DNA of 64,000 bases. Origin: Arthrinium phaeospermum (Eukaryota > Ascomycota > Sordariomycetes > Amphisphaeriales > Apiosporaceae). Numbering within the stretch: the first letter of the stretch is position 1; every line of letters starts with the position of its first letter. A model generated the notes under the pieces. The model had not been told where the DNA came from and ran no database searches. It saw nothing but the letters and a program-made list of their open reading frames with translations. Below, piece by piece: positions 35,522-47,391 of this stretch. The stretch is taken from contig QYRS01000011.1 in NCBI GenBank assembly GCA_006503535.1, positions 558,001-622,000 of the forward strand, read 5' to 3'. A program made the position numbers and the translations under genes.

Positions 35522-36645
35522 TTTGATGGATAGATTATATCTGGTAAGTGGCAGACTAGCTTGAGTTGATTGTAGTGTTGGTATTACCGTCGTGGAGGAG
35601 ATGGGAGTGGCTAGCGAATATATTCACATCCGAAAGGCAGCGCTTCCAAGGTTATTTATACGAAGTATCATCGCCAGCTGTCGGAAAAGGAAACCGTGCT
35701 TTAACGCTCCTTTTGCCCTCTGCTCCCTTCGTTTGGTCCCTGAATGACGATGATCGGCAGTTCAAGATCTCGTATTCAACACCCCCTCGGCAGAACAGAG
35801 GAGCGGGGCCAAACTACGGGGGCAGTGCACCTAAACTTGGGTGCATCTTTGATCTTTGCCCAATCCCGATCGTAAGGCTGTTTGCCAATGTAACGTGTTC
35901 GCCAAGTCAGGGCAGAGACTCTCTGAGACCTGGTGCTGGGCTTCAAGATAGACCAATCCGGCCCATTTACGAAAAGGGAAAAAAAGAACCCTGACAGACG
36001 GTCCAACTAAGAATATGACATCAGCAGGAGATGTGCATGCGAGCCAATGGCGTACGGGTGTGCAGCACCCCCGAAAGCGTTCAGGCGCCCCGGGGCTTCT
36101 AAGGGCTTTGGGGCTCAAGTGCGCTAACCACTGCAACATTCGAGCAGTAGCACGATCATTCGGACCACCACGGCGGATCTCAACACCACGAATTAACAAA
36201 CACACCACTGCGTCTGGATGCCGTGTTTCCCGTTCTGCCGAAGCCGACTGGCTTTTACACATCACCCGCTCCTTCACAGTTCCCGGGATTTGCCACATCG
36301 TCACCACATGCCGCTTTTGTGTGTGTGTTGCCGGCACGGCTTTTCCCTTATCTTTGAGATAGAAGGCGGGATTGAGCCAGGACAGACACGGCATGCAGCA
36401 CTCTAAAATCCACTTGGAGGCACGCGATTCGACCCCTAAGAGAACTAGAACGTCGGCTTTTCGAGACATGGAACAACTCTCGAAGCAAAAGATGGGAACG
36501 CAACGTGACAAGCCGTGTTGGATGCTACCTTACGACTAACTAATAATAGACCTCGGCGGTACTCCAAGACAAACATATATGCAAAAAGGGTCTGCCCCAA
36601 AACAAAACAAAACATAACCAAGCAAAATAAACTCTGGACCTCAAC
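35522..36645. other. intergenic, no gene seen
   Basis: Upstream region of the small secreted protein gene and 3' side of the permease gene. A longer minus-strand frame at 35831-36511 (226 codons) has no recognisable protein features. Confidence 0.45.
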
Positions 36646-38313
36646 TCACGGCTCACCAATACCCGGAACCACCCTCCGACCCTCGTGCTCAATCGTCAGA
36701 CCGCCGCCCGTCGTGGTCGGGCCATGGTACCCGTGCCGCGCGACCACGAGCCACCAGAGGCTGAAGAGCAGCGTGAGCCCGCCCCAGATCAGGCACGCGT
36801 AGTTCATGGACTGGGCGCCGACGGGCAGCGAAAAGGGGAAGCTGTAGACGACGAACCAGGCGAGCATGTAGGCGCAGGCGACGCCGTTGACCGCGAAGCC
36901 GAGCCAGCCGCGCAGGCGGAAGGGCCCGTACCGGATGTTGCGGCGGCCCGTGAGCAGGTTGGGCAGGATGGCGGCCAGGTAGGAGCTCGTGATGAGCAGG
37001 AGGAAGCTGCCGACGAAGGCGTTAAAGGCGGTGCTGCTGCCCACGTAGATGCAGCCCAGGATCGTCACGAGGCAGGCCGACGCCACCGTCGAGGCGATGG
37101 GCACCTGGAAGCGCGGGTTCACGTGCGCGAGCCGGGCGGAGAAGGGCGTGGCGCCGTCGCGGGCGAGTGTCCACAGCGTTCGCCCCGCGGTCATATAGAG
37201 GCCGATGACGGTTAGTCCAATGCAGACCATGATGATGGCCAAGAGCCCAGTGACGCCCGCCGCGGACCCGGTGGCCTGCCGGTAGATTTCGGCAATTGGG
37301 TAGGACGACTCGAAGAGGGCATCGTAATTGTTGATGGCGTACATAAGGGCGATGAGATAGCAGAGGCCCGTGGTGAACCCAATGCTAAACTGCAAACCAA
37401 TGGCGATGGGGACATTGCGCTCGGGGTTCCGGATCTCCTCGGCCAGATGCGTGAGAGGGTCGACGGCGCCCAGGCTGTACGCGCCGTTCACCATGCCCGC
37501 GATGAATACGAAGCCGTCCGGATAGCCCAGAGCGGCCGACCACTCCTTCCAGACGAACGACGATGTCGCATGGGGCGGGCGCCCGTCGCGGCCCGGCATC
37601 ACAGCGACCACGACGACGGTGACGAAGAAACCAACCAACACTGCGAAGATGCCAAACGTGTTGAGGTGCGGCATGGCGCCGTTCGCGAAGCACACCAGCA
37701 AGCACGCAAGCCAAGTTGCAACGATATACGTAACAAAGACGTGCCAGGACTGGGCCTCGAAGCCCGGGTGATTGACGGCGTACATCTGCACCACCGTGTT
37801 GGCGAAGATGGAGGACATGCTGGCGGCGCCCAGGACCCAGGCGAGGTAGTTCCACCAGCCGGCGAAGAAGCCGACGACGCGGCCCCAGCCGCCGCGGTGG
37901 CCGGGCGTCACCGAGGCCCAGTGGTAGACGCCCGCGGACGAGGGGATGGCGCTGGCCAGCTCGGCGACGCTGGCGGCCACGGTGCTGTAGAAGGCCGTCA
38001 CCGTCATGAACTCGTAGAGCACGCCCGGCGGCCCGCCGTTGAAAATGGCCGTCAGGATCGACCCGCCCACCGCCGGCCACACCGTGCCCACGACCAGGCC
38101 CACGCCCGCTAGCGACAGCAGGTTGAAGTTGCGGGCGAGCTCTTGGGTGTGGCCCGACGCGTTCACGCCGGCCGGGACGGCCTCGCTCTCCCCGGTCCCC
38201 TGCGTGTGTGAGGGATTGTCCTCCCGAACCTTGAGGACCGCGTCTTCGTCTGCCATCACCTTGTAGTCCCGGTCTTCTTCGCCCGGACTCGTGGCCACAG
38301 TGCCCTCCGCCAT
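36646..38313 (-). CDS. APC-family amino acid/GABA/choline permease
   Basis: A single uninterrupted exon of 555 aa if translation starts at MAEGTVATSPGEE; an upstream in-frame Met at 38421 would add 36 unlikely residues. After a hydrophilic, acidic N-tail of about 70 residues, LARNFNLLSLAGVGLVVG opens a core with about twelve hydrophobic segments. FNGGPPGVLYEF, ELASAIPSSAGVYHWASV and GWWNYLAWVLGAA follow the pattern of fungal permeases related to Uga4 (GABA) and Hnm1 (choline). It would be a plasma membrane proton symporter for amino compounds. The substrate cannot be read from sequence. No gene in the immediate neighbourhood helps to fix it. Intact. Confidence 0.88.
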   Translation of the reverse strand: MAEGTVATSPGEEDRDYKVMADEDAVLKVREDNPSHTQGTGESEAVPAGVNASGHTQELARNFNLLSLAGVGLVVGTVWPAVGGSILTAIFNGGPPGVLYEFMTVTAFYSTVAASVAELASAIPSSAGVYHWASVTPGHRGGWGRVVGFFAGWWNYLAWVLGAASMSSIFANTVVQMYAVNHPGFEAQSWHVFVTYIVATWLACLLVCFANGAMPHLNTFGIFAVLVGFFVTVVVVAVMPGRDGRPPHATSSFVWKEWSAALGYPDGFVFIAGMVNGAYSLGAVDPLTHLAEEIRNPERNVPIAIGLQFSIGFTTGLCYLIALMYAINNYDALFESSYPIAEIYRQATGSAAGVTGLLAIIMVCIGLTVIGLYMTAGRTLWTLARDGATPFSARLAHVNPRFQVPIASTVASACLVTILGCIYVGSSTAFNAFVGSFLLLITSSYLAAILPNLLTGRRNIRYGPFRLRGWLGFAVNGVACAYMLAWFVVYSFPFSLPVGAQSMNYACLIWGGLTLLFSLWWLVVARHGYHGPTTTGGGLTIEHEGRRVVPGIGEP

Positions 38314-40138
38314 TCTGCCGACAACGGGACGAGGTTGAATCAAGGGTAATACTAAAGCGGTTAGAAGTAATAAAGGATTGGCCTGCTTCAAGTTGGTGCT
38401 GCTTTGAAACTTATGTAGCAATATGGCCTCGAACCCATATGTTTCACCACTTTCAGCACGGTGGGTGGTTCAGCTTATTTTTTGGTACGTCTGGCCATCT
38501 CGCTATACTGGTGTTTTACCCCAAAGACACGGGCGGCACAGGGCAATTTGCCAGCCACTATTCATGGGGACGTCAGGGCGGGTTCACTGATAAAGGTGAA
38601 GCGGGCGAGCGGCTACACCCCGCCCGAGGAAGTCTGGGGTACCCTAATAGGTTAAACGTTGGGGGTGCAGATCGTCCTCGGGTGCCGACGATGGCCGCTG
38701 ATTGGCCCGTCACCACAGCTGTTTGGAGGCTATCAGCTCTTGATCGCCCGGGGTGGAGAGGAGCGGCTCCGTCTCGTTATCAGTCGTGCCGATGTAACCT
38801 AATGGGCGGTTTCTACAATCTATTATCGCCTCTGTCTTACTTGCTCTCGTTACTAACACTATCGGGAGTTGGTATCGCGCATGCGTTTCAGCTTTCGAGT
38901 AGCGTCCTTCCTGCTGACGCAACAAGATCGTCCTATTACACTCAGAGGGCCGAATGCAGTATGCGGATCAACGCGCCATCTGAGCACTCGTGAGCTTCTG
39001 CCAACCTATGTATTCTTGGGGGATACGCTCCTCGCAAGAACCTACTCTGTGATTGTCAAAAGGGTGTTTCGCCCACGATAAAAACCAAATCTACTGTCCC
39101 GCTTCGTATATTGTCCAGTCACGGAGCCCTCCGGTTATGAGAGAAGGAGCCTGACCACTACGTGAAAGAGAATGCGACGACTTCACAGCAGTTCCGAAAG
39201 TTTCGAATTCGCGGTCAGGATATTCATGGCCAATACCCTGCTAAGAACCCGAGCCTTCTCTGTGTCAACGGCAGCCCGGAGCCGCAGATATATATCCGCC
39301 GATTGTTCGCATTAGCCATGTTTCCGCCCAATCCATAGAAAAAGGGCGACGGAGAATGGCCGCTCAAACAGGATGGGAGATGATGAAGCTTAGACGGGAG
39401 GTTCGGTCCGGTCAGTAACCCCATCTTGGTGGCGACCTCCCACTATGCCTCGTACATGCCTCTACTGCCCCAGTGACTCTCGCCCTGGTATGTTGTAGCG
39501 GTATCATTGCATTGCGGTGAGGCATCGAACCTTCCGTACTTAAAATGGCATATCCCACTCCCGTTCGAAGGGAACTTCCCCTCTAAGCAAAGATCTCGGT
39601 CGGTCTGCCTTTGCTATGCAACTGACACGCCACTGGCTCGCACCTCCTTCTGTTTCTGCCTCGAAGCCAACAAGTCGAAGATTGGAGAGCTTCAGCTTCA
39701 TCCCTTCGGGCGCTAGAATGACCCGGAATAGGTGTGGTTTAGGACTTTAGCATCGGCAAACCCCTGGCCTACCGGCGCCTATTCGACACCATGGCCAGGG
39801 CATGGAACTGCAGTCAGCGATATCAAAGTAGCTGGTACAGTAGCTGAGGGACGATTCGGAAGGGAACAAGTATGCATAGTACCGAGGCATTGATGTAGGC
39901 AACCCTGTGGACATCTGAGGTTGCGTAGTGGCAGTTACGCCTCTAGAAGGAGAAAAACGGAGGCTTCACACAACTTCTCGTTTGATAGAACGGATCTAGC
40001 CATCCGATTCACATAATGGGACAGCTACCTAGCTTTACTCGTGAAGAGTTCAGTAAGCATGCCAGCTATTCTGTCCGCGACATTGGCTGTGTCACCCAGC
40101 CACATAACATGATCATCATAGTCTCATCACTGCAATTC
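38314..40138. other. intergenic, 1.8 kb, no gene seen
   Basis: Permease upstream region and aldo/keto reductase 3' side. Only chance frames without recognisable character. Confidence 0.5.
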
Positions 40139-41298
40139 TTAGTTGCCATTCTCGGCCGCCTTGTTCTTCTTCAAATGATGACTCAAGTCGCCTGTCGCCG
40201 TCAGATACGGCGAGCGCCTGTACTCGTCGCCACAGTCCCCCGGTATGTTCTTCAAGCCACGCTGTGCCTCTTCAATTGCCTTCTTGTCAGCGTCGTCGAG
40301 AGCGAACGAAAAGGCCATAAAGTTGCTAGTGGCGTACTTCAGGCTGTCCGCCGACAGGCGGCAGCCCACAATGACCGCGCTCACCACGGGGATGTCGAGC
40401 ACCCATCGAGTCGCGACGGCCGCAATCGCCACTTTGTGTTTCTCGGCGACGGAAGCGAGGCACTGCAGCACGCGCTGGAAAGGCGCCCAGCCGCCCGCGG
40501 CGTGGATGAAGCGCAAGTATTTGCGGAGGCTCCAGTTCAGAGTCTGCATGTCCTGGGGCTCGTCGGCACCAAGCCATTTCTCCGACAGGAAGCCGCCCAA
40601 GAGAGTCCCATAGGCCAATATGCCGACCCCGTGCTCGGCACAGACGGAGGCGAGGTTTCCCTGGGTGACGCGGCGGTCGATGACCGAACAGGATACCTGG
40701 TTGGTGGCGATGCGGAAGCCCGACTGCAGGAGCTGCTTCAGGTGCGCCGCGTCGGTGTTGGTGAGGCCGATATGCTGGACCTTGCCTTGGCTCTGGAGGC
40801 GACGGAGGTGGTCCAGATTGTGGAGGTACGTGTCGTCCGAGTAGTCCCAGATGTGGTACTGCATGAGCGTAACGCTCTTTTGTCCCATGCGGCCAAGTGC
40901 TCGATCGACGGCGGCCTCGGCATTCTCGAACGACTTCTGCCCATCCTCGGGTGGGCACCACTTCGTAAAGGCTGTCAGCTGTCGTGCGCCGTCAAACGCA
41001 GTCGCATTGAATTGGCCAACGACGACCTCTGCTTCGCCGTAGTGGTCGGCCATGTCGAAGCACCAGAGCCCCGCATCGATCCTGCCAAGAACGCGTCAAT
41101 GAGCTTCGTAGACGTCATCGACTCGGATACTTATGCTGCGCACAATGGTTTCATAGCTTCTGCCGCCATAGAAATGTCCACTTCGGCGTCATGTCCGCCT
41201 GCAAGCTGCCAGAGACCATTGATCATGCGAGGGACTGTCAGCGAGCCAGCAATCGTACACCGTTCAGCTTGCAGAGATTGAGATTGGTTTGCCTCCAT
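40139..41298 (-). CDS. aldo/keto reductase family protein
   Basis: Exons 41298-41144 and 41081-40139, with a 62-base intron, give 365 aa. The N-terminal part reads PRMINGLWQLAGG, and the splice yields LIDAGLWCFDMADHYGEAE, which supplies the catalytic Asp and Tyr. The lysine is in LTAFTKWCPP and the histidine in MQYHIWDYS, completing the Asp-Tyr-Lys-His tetrad. KVQHIGLTNTD and VSAVIVGCR are the expected barrel strands and NADPH-binding region. It is a soluble NADPH-dependent oxidoreductase; substrate unknown. The donor is GTGCGC, weaker than its neighbours, but the joint restores both frame and the conserved motif. Intact. Confidence 0.88.
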
Positions 41299-41660
41299 GT
41301 TGATTGGATGCGTGGTCAGACCTAGATGAGGGTCGGAATCTTGATGTTGTATTCTTTACCGAGGTGCTGGGTCGCTCAACAGCTGTAAGGCCTACCGTTA
41401 TGTCGGCGTGGTTGCTAACACCGAAATCTTGATGTATTAGGAAAGTCCCAGCCAGTGCCTAGAAGAAGGCTTTGATATAGACGCCCAGAAAAGGGAAATA
41501 CATTATTTTTGCGTGGAATTGTGTGTCAATACCTTCCGATCACTCTCTCATTCTGCATGTGCTGTGAGCTGCATGGTGTCAATGAGTATCAAATAGACTC
41601 ACAACATAGGTCCGACGCATAGAGCTACCCCTTTCTTACTTGATCGGTACTGTGTAGTTG
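41299..41660. other. intergenic, no gene seen
   Basis: Between the aldo/keto reductase start and the tRNA-Tyr gene; presumed promoter of the reductase. Confidence 0.45.
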
Positions 41661-41666
41661 TTGGGG

Positions 41667-41672
41667 TATATA
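41667..41672 (+). promoter_or_regulatory. TATA-like element upstream of tRNA-Tyr
   Basis: TATATA lies about 32 bases before the first tRNA base, a spacing at which fungal tRNA genes often carry a TFIIIB-positioning TATA element. Confidence 0.35.
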
Positions 41673-41703
41673 GATCCCAATAGTGGCCGTTTAAAGACAG
41701 ATC

Positions 41704-41841
41704 GCCTTGCTAGCTCAATCGGCAGAGCGCGTGACTGTAAGTTTTTCACCCTTGTAAATCTCTCTTCCCTTAGCTAATATTTAAAAGTTTACTGGAATAA
41801 ATCCAATCTCGAGGTTGCGGGTTCGAATCCCGCGTAAGGCT
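41704..41841 (+). tRNA. tRNA-Tyr (GTA) with a 65-base intron
   Basis: The acceptor stem GCCTTGC pairs with GTAAGGC (41834-41840), with one G-U. The D arm is GCTC...GAGC. The anticodon stem CGTGA and loop CTGTA place anticodon GTA at 41737-41739. The intron starts one base 3' of the anticodon, the canonical position, and runs 41741-41805; the 3' half of the stem, TCTCG, leaves one T-T mismatch. The T arm is GCGGG TTCGAAT CCCGC. A box (TAGCTCAATCGG) and B box (GGTTCGAATCC, 41820-41830) are good. The intron is long for a nuclear tRNA, and a T6 terminator follows at once. Confidence 0.88.
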
Positions 41842-41844
41842 TCA

Positions 41845-41850
41845 TTTTTT
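41845..41850 (+). terminator. RNA polymerase III terminator of tRNA-Tyr
   Basis: A run of six T starts four bases after the discriminator base. Confidence 0.8.
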
Positions 41851-44534
41851 AAATAATTAAAAACTTTTTAAATATAGGATAAAATTTAGTGTACGCTCAG
41901 TATTTAAAGTAAACATATTATCCCCGTATCTAAAGACTTATAATATAGTAGTTTTCTATATAGAAGCACCTACTATACAGCTTATTGCAAAGTGTCAGGG
42001 CAATCATTGTTCTAGCTCACAGTACCTTAAAAACATGCCATCGTGGTGGGTGGCTGAACCTGACCTCCTTTCGTACTAATTAGTCAGAATCTGGTCACAG
42101 GCCTCTTATACGAGCGTTCGGTCGTGCAATAGCAGGGCTTCGTGAGATCCAATGGGTCATACTAGGACTCCTGGCTAGCTGGCTTAACCCTCTTCCATCT
42201 AAGTAGCCCTCTTGGATTTCATGACTTGTCCGTTGGGAGCTTTGCGTCTTCGTACTTGAGCCGTGATTAGACTGACAAAGAGCAAGCTCGCCGTTTCTCC
42301 AACGGCGAAGTGTTAGATCTCCCCGAGCATACCTTCTCCGTCTAATCTAGTAATCATCTACATATGGTCCTATCAGTTCAGAAGCAGGACTACGAATACA
42401 ATCACATGGCTCGATTCATCGACATGTCAACATACAAGCTGCTAATTGCAAAATGTCTAGTTGAATACTGTCAGGTTTCTTTATAGGGTCCGAGCCCAGA
42501 TATCCAGTGTACGCCAAAACCGTGCCAAACCTATACAAGGCACTTGCGCTGCGCCTATGAGAGTGAACTCCCAAGCTGCCCTAGGATCATACCCGTCCGA
42601 TTTCAGTCGTGATATTCGTGAATCGACAGCCTGTGCCGTGATCTGGACAAGTTCTTGGGATACCAAATATGCGTTCGCACTCAGGTAGCCATCTGAGCCC
42701 CAATACAAGATCTCCAACGGCCGATACTTCCATGACAGCGCCGCTTTCGTCTCCAGCAAGTGCTGCCGGAGGGACCAACAAGCCACGTGGGAAGTGATAG
42801 GTACACGGCCGGCTTTATCGAGCCTGTGCTCCGGAAAGACTGTCATCGCGTCCGGGGCCTCGTCACTAGGTGCGTCTACAGAAAGGAGCGCGGGTACGCC
42901 TGGAAATGTTACTGCCGGGCCTGTAGTGATCCGCCTCCGAGACTACTGGAGTGGTAGATTACCACAAACCCTTCTTTTTCTACGCCCCTATTCACAGAAC
43001 TTCCATCATTAGGTAGTAAGCGTACCATGCACCTCCTTAGTTGCATAGTGATATGTGTACTGCCAGATGGAAGCTAAGTCGACTTGGGAACCATTGCCTT
43101 TGAGGCCCTGGTATCTACACAGTCGCTTGAGGGCGACATCCAGAAAAAGGAGCAACCAAGATATTAATAAAGCTGATTTGGTGTGACTACACATCGAAAT
43201 GTTTCTGATCAGGTCCACTTGAGTCCTCGGAGATATCACGGGAACACAACCACAAACAATCATTTGTAGCCTACCACCCCAGTAACCACAGCTCACCTGC
43301 AGCTCACAGCACTATTACAAGACGGTCCAGGTAAACGTGGAATGGCCATTAAGGACGAAATCATGAACTTGCCAGTAAACAGGAGTTTAAAAAGCATCAG
43401 AGCAATGAAAATTAATGAGGAAAGGAAAGAAAGGTGTCAAAAAAGGAACGCCTCTGGAGAATCGTGTCGAATGGGAGAGCTGGCCGCACCTTCTCCTGCC
43501 ATCTTTGAGCATCGAACCTGTTACCTCAAGTCCTCTCCAGGAGACCAGGAGGCCTTTTTACCAACTGCACCACAGAGACCACGGCCAGATGGCATGTAGT
43601 GAGGGGGACAACCGGCCGGATTTTCCTTGAGGAAACTGTTTGCTGTCTAGCTATTTATGGCTGCCAATCTTGGGAGGCTGGTTCTTCAAGTTGAATGTGA
43701 TTGTGATAGGATAATCCGGTCATGAATCATTCACCTCATCATCACCTACCTCCTGCCTACTTCATCGTTGCCTACCTCCTTCGTACTTGATGTGACACCC
43801 CCATGCTGATGTTGCTAACTATCATAAATACACCGCACTTTCTTATCTGAGTTCTCTTGTCTTGAATACCATCGAAGGCATTCCGGCTGTACAGTAAACA
43901 ATTGCGCTCCCTTCATGTGATATTGGTTAGTCAAGAGTCTTGTTGAAGTCCCTGCTGCTACCAATTCCCACCTGACTCCTGGCATCACCAATGAGGGCTG
44001 CCTAACACCAACAACGAATGAAACACATGTCTCTCGTGATGTTGCCATGAGCCAAAGCATGACATGGCCCCCATCAGGCCCTCGCCTTCAGATCCCAGAA
44101 CACCTTTGTGTACCACGCCGTGGACTGACCAGCCGCACATTCTTCACAGCCCACAGCCTCGCAAGATGGTGACCTCCAGGCACACCACCAGGGTCCCAGC
44201 CGGGATCACCTTCGCAACCTTCACGCGTCAACGCCCATTGGCCAGCGAGCTACCAGAGCCCGCGCACAGGCACCCGGACTACACATCCTGCGGGTTCCGC
44301 TTCCAGAAGATGTTGTCCCCAGTCTCAACCATGGAACGAGGAGGAAATAGTGGCAATCTTGGGTGTGGTAGCCAACGCTCGACCCCCTAAACAGACACGT
44401 ATCAATCTTGACGCGGACCGGGCTGGTATTGATCACGAGTGAACATAAGTCCCAACGAACGCAAACATTACTTTTTGAGAATTCTTTGGTATATATCTAC
44501 ATGGTCTTTTGCAAAATTCCAACCCTCCACGGCC
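41851..44534. other. intergenic, 2.7 kb; one tRNA-like remnant
   Basis: No protein gene recognised. On the minus strand about 43495-43590 contains an A-box-like TGGTGCAGTTGG and a B-box-like GGTTCGATGCT at tRNA spacing, but no closed cloverleaf. Confidence 0.45.
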
Positions 44535-47391
44535 TTATTCATAATCGCCCTCTCCCAGATAGCGGTCAGGCGTATCGGCATCCCACAAGGGCCGCTCTAC
44601 GAGAGCAACTTCTAACGTTTTCCGCGCTTGGCCATTGGCCACCGACGTAACGGCAAGTCCGTTGGCTTCTTCCTCGTCTTCCGGGCCGCTGAGGGGTACG
44701 ATACCCATGATGGGACGGTACTTCAACGTATGCCAGAACCCTATACTTTGGCCACTCTGTCCTGCTTTCTGTCGCTGGCGCTCGGCCTTTCGCTTCAGAG
44801 CCAGTTCGCCCCGAGGCTCGGAATCAGAATCGTCTTCGTCGCTGTCTTCGCCAGGTTGGCTCTGCTCATCCGTATCCATGGGATCGGTCACGCGCCGCTC
44901 AAGACTGAGTGCTTCGCTCTTGCCATTGGTGAAGTGTTCCACTTTGGTTGGACCGGCAGCTCCTCGCTTCATCTTGTTGCCGGCACCGGTGTCTGGCCCA
45001 CGCTTCCTCTTCTTGGATTGGTCCAACTGATTATCTTGCAGTAGCACGAGAGCCGCCGACTCGTCGGGGGTCTCTTCTGCAACATCTTGGGAGAGATCCA
45101 GCATGGCAACGAATGTGTTTCCGTACATCCATATGCGATCACCTGACCAAAGCGCACCCTTGACCAGATCGCGTATGTTGCGGAACTCGATAGGCAGTCG
45201 ATTAGTCGGGTTGCGCCGCGACCAAGGCGTGATACCTCCAATTGTCGGATGCAAGAAAAGAATCTGGGGTTTGGCTGTAGCAGCGAATAGGACGTAGTCA
45301 TCCTGCTCGTCAGTAGACTCCGTCTTTCCGCTCGGGATGCGATCCGAGAAGGATAGCAGGGTTGGTGCATTGCGAAGCTTGGGGAGCAATGCAGCATTGG
45401 GGTTTCTTATCCAAGGTATGGGAGTAGGACCAGCTCCAGCAGTCTCATCTCCGCTGTCGTCCGATTCGCTTTCGCTCGAGGAACCCTCCTCTTCTGGGTC
45501 GCCATTAACTCCGTTCTGCAAAGCAGACTCAGGATCACGAACGACCCAGGTATCGATGTAGCCGGCCACATCAGCAACAGCCAACATCTTAGCATCAGGC
45601 GAGAAAGCGATTTGTGTTACGCTTCTCTCGTACTCTCCTAGGCCACCAAAGGCGATGTGCTTGGGTATGTCGCGCTTCAGGCGGTAGAGTTTGACTGCCT
45701 TGTGCGCAATAAGAGGCATGTCATCGGATTCGACCCCCTTGCTGATGCGCAACAGGGATACCCTGTTGCACTCTTGCACAACACATATCCATTGGTTGTC
45801 TGGTGAGATCTTAACGCGTTCGGCACCGAGCGCCGCGACGCTGAGAGGCACATCAATCTTTGCAATCTTAAGCTCATCCCTCATAGGATCGGGGATAGCC
45901 GTAAGATGGAATGCCTTGATATCCGACGATGTTGAGACCACAAGCAGCGATCCATCATCGCTAATGGAAGCAGAAGTTATGTTAGCTTCCCCTTTGACGA
46001 GGATACGAGCAAGTAGCTTGCGGTTCTTTGTTACGTCCGCATCAACCCCAGTCTCGTTGACTATATCCTTGAGAGGTTTTTGTAGACGCCATATGTGCAC
46101 CTCGCGATCCCACCAGCTGGCCACCAACCGCGCTCGGGGAGCGCTCATCAGGGGTGGCGCCTGAGGGAGATGCGAAAGAGCTCGGTGGTTCTCCATCCCA
46201 GCTTCGCGCAGGGGAATTACGACTGGGTTCGCGTCGGGGCCTGTTGAAGTATTAGTTGACAATTCAGGAGTTGTAGAAAAGAAAGTGTTCACAAACCTCC
46301 AGAAACAATCACACTGACGCCATCCTGTTCGCTTTCAAAAGACGTCATGGTTTTCACGTCATGGCCGTGGTACCTCCTGTGCCAAATCGTAGCCCATCGC
46401 GTGCTAGTGCCGGAGGTTTTCCTGTGCAAGGCTGTTCTCCTATCCATACCACCACTCAACACAGTCGAGCCGTCTGCGCTGACAGCTAATGACAGCACGT
46501 CCTGTTTGTGACTTTGTAATCTTTGGGCTTGACTGTAGGTCTTGCCGTCCCAGATGCAGACTTGGCCAGTGGAATCACCCGAGACGATGTCTTCGTTTGG
46601 CAGACACTTGACACACCATACAATGATCTCCTTGGCACCTCCAGCAAGGTCTGAGCCTAGGGTCATGCGACGGAGGAGATGACCGGATCGTATGTCGTAA
46701 ATGCGGATCGAGCTGTCGGAGCAGCCAACGACGACAATGTTGCGCTTCTGGAAGCAGATGCTGACGAATCGGGTCTTCTTCGAGGTCGAGTGGACGAGGA
46801 CGCGGTCGAATCGCAAGTCGCCGTCCTCGATCGAGTAGAGTACGAGGCTGCCATCGATCGTGCCAGCGACGAGCTTCTGGGTCTTGGGCGCGCTGTTCCC
46901 ACCCTTCGCGGTCTTGGTGGGCTTAACAAAGTCTTCCGCCGGCTGAACCCCAAGACACCATATGTCTCCATGCGTACCCGTCGCCTGTTTCTTTGGCCTC
47001 CTCTTCTCCAAGTCCCATTCGGTGACAGTGCTTGTGTAGCCGATGCTGAACAGCCGGAGTCTTCCCTGGATGCGCCGTCCGTCGGAGAGTGATCGATCGG
47101 GTTCCGTTACCCACACCAAGCCGTCGATGCTACGATCTTTGCCGCCATGGAGAATGCATTCCTGGTGCCATTGCCCGCCTAAGGGGTTCTTTTCTCACTT
47201 GTCAGCTCACGTTGATTAATACGCGACTGGGGAACAAAGCTTACCCAAATCTCAATGTCACCGTTGGCTCGTCCGATCGCGAGGCGGACTAGGTTGGGAT
47301 TTCTCTTGCCGGTTAACTGGGAACAAGAAAACGCGACGGCATTGATTGCGCTTGTTGGGTAAGGCACGAAGCGGCAACGGTGAATATCCAT
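44535..47391 (-). CDS. UTP4: UTP4-like WD40 protein of the small-subunit processome
   Basis: Exons 47391-47245, 47188-46297 and 46240-44535 give 914 aa. The opening MDIHRCRFVPYPTSAINAVAF and LAIGRANGDIEIW are characteristic of Utp4/Cirhin, a t-UTP subcomplex member needed for 18S rRNA processing and rDNA transcription in the nucleolus. WD-type blades follow: GDIWCLGVQ, KLVAGTIDGSLVLYSI, NIVVVGCSDSSIRIYD, DIVSGDSTGQVCIWDG and VLSLAVSADGSTVLSGGMD. The second half has FSPDAKMLAVADVAGYIDTW, two acidic loops and a Lys-rich, nuclear-localisation-like segment (KKRKRGPD). The first intron has a good donor (GTAAGC), and acceptor choice matters: AAAAG at 47189-47190 gives NPLGGQWHQE, in frame and family-like, whereas the nearer TTAG does not. 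Intact. Confidence 0.9.

Noticed and set aside
40016..41281. 421-codon plus-strand frame
   Set aside because: Covers the aldo/keto reductase gene antisense, including its intron; the minus strand carries the catalytic tetrad.
36646..41298. Secondary-metabolite or catabolic cluster (permease plus aldo/keto reductase)
   Set aside because: The two genes are 1.8 kb apart with no backbone enzyme or regulator nearby; proximity alone is not evidence.
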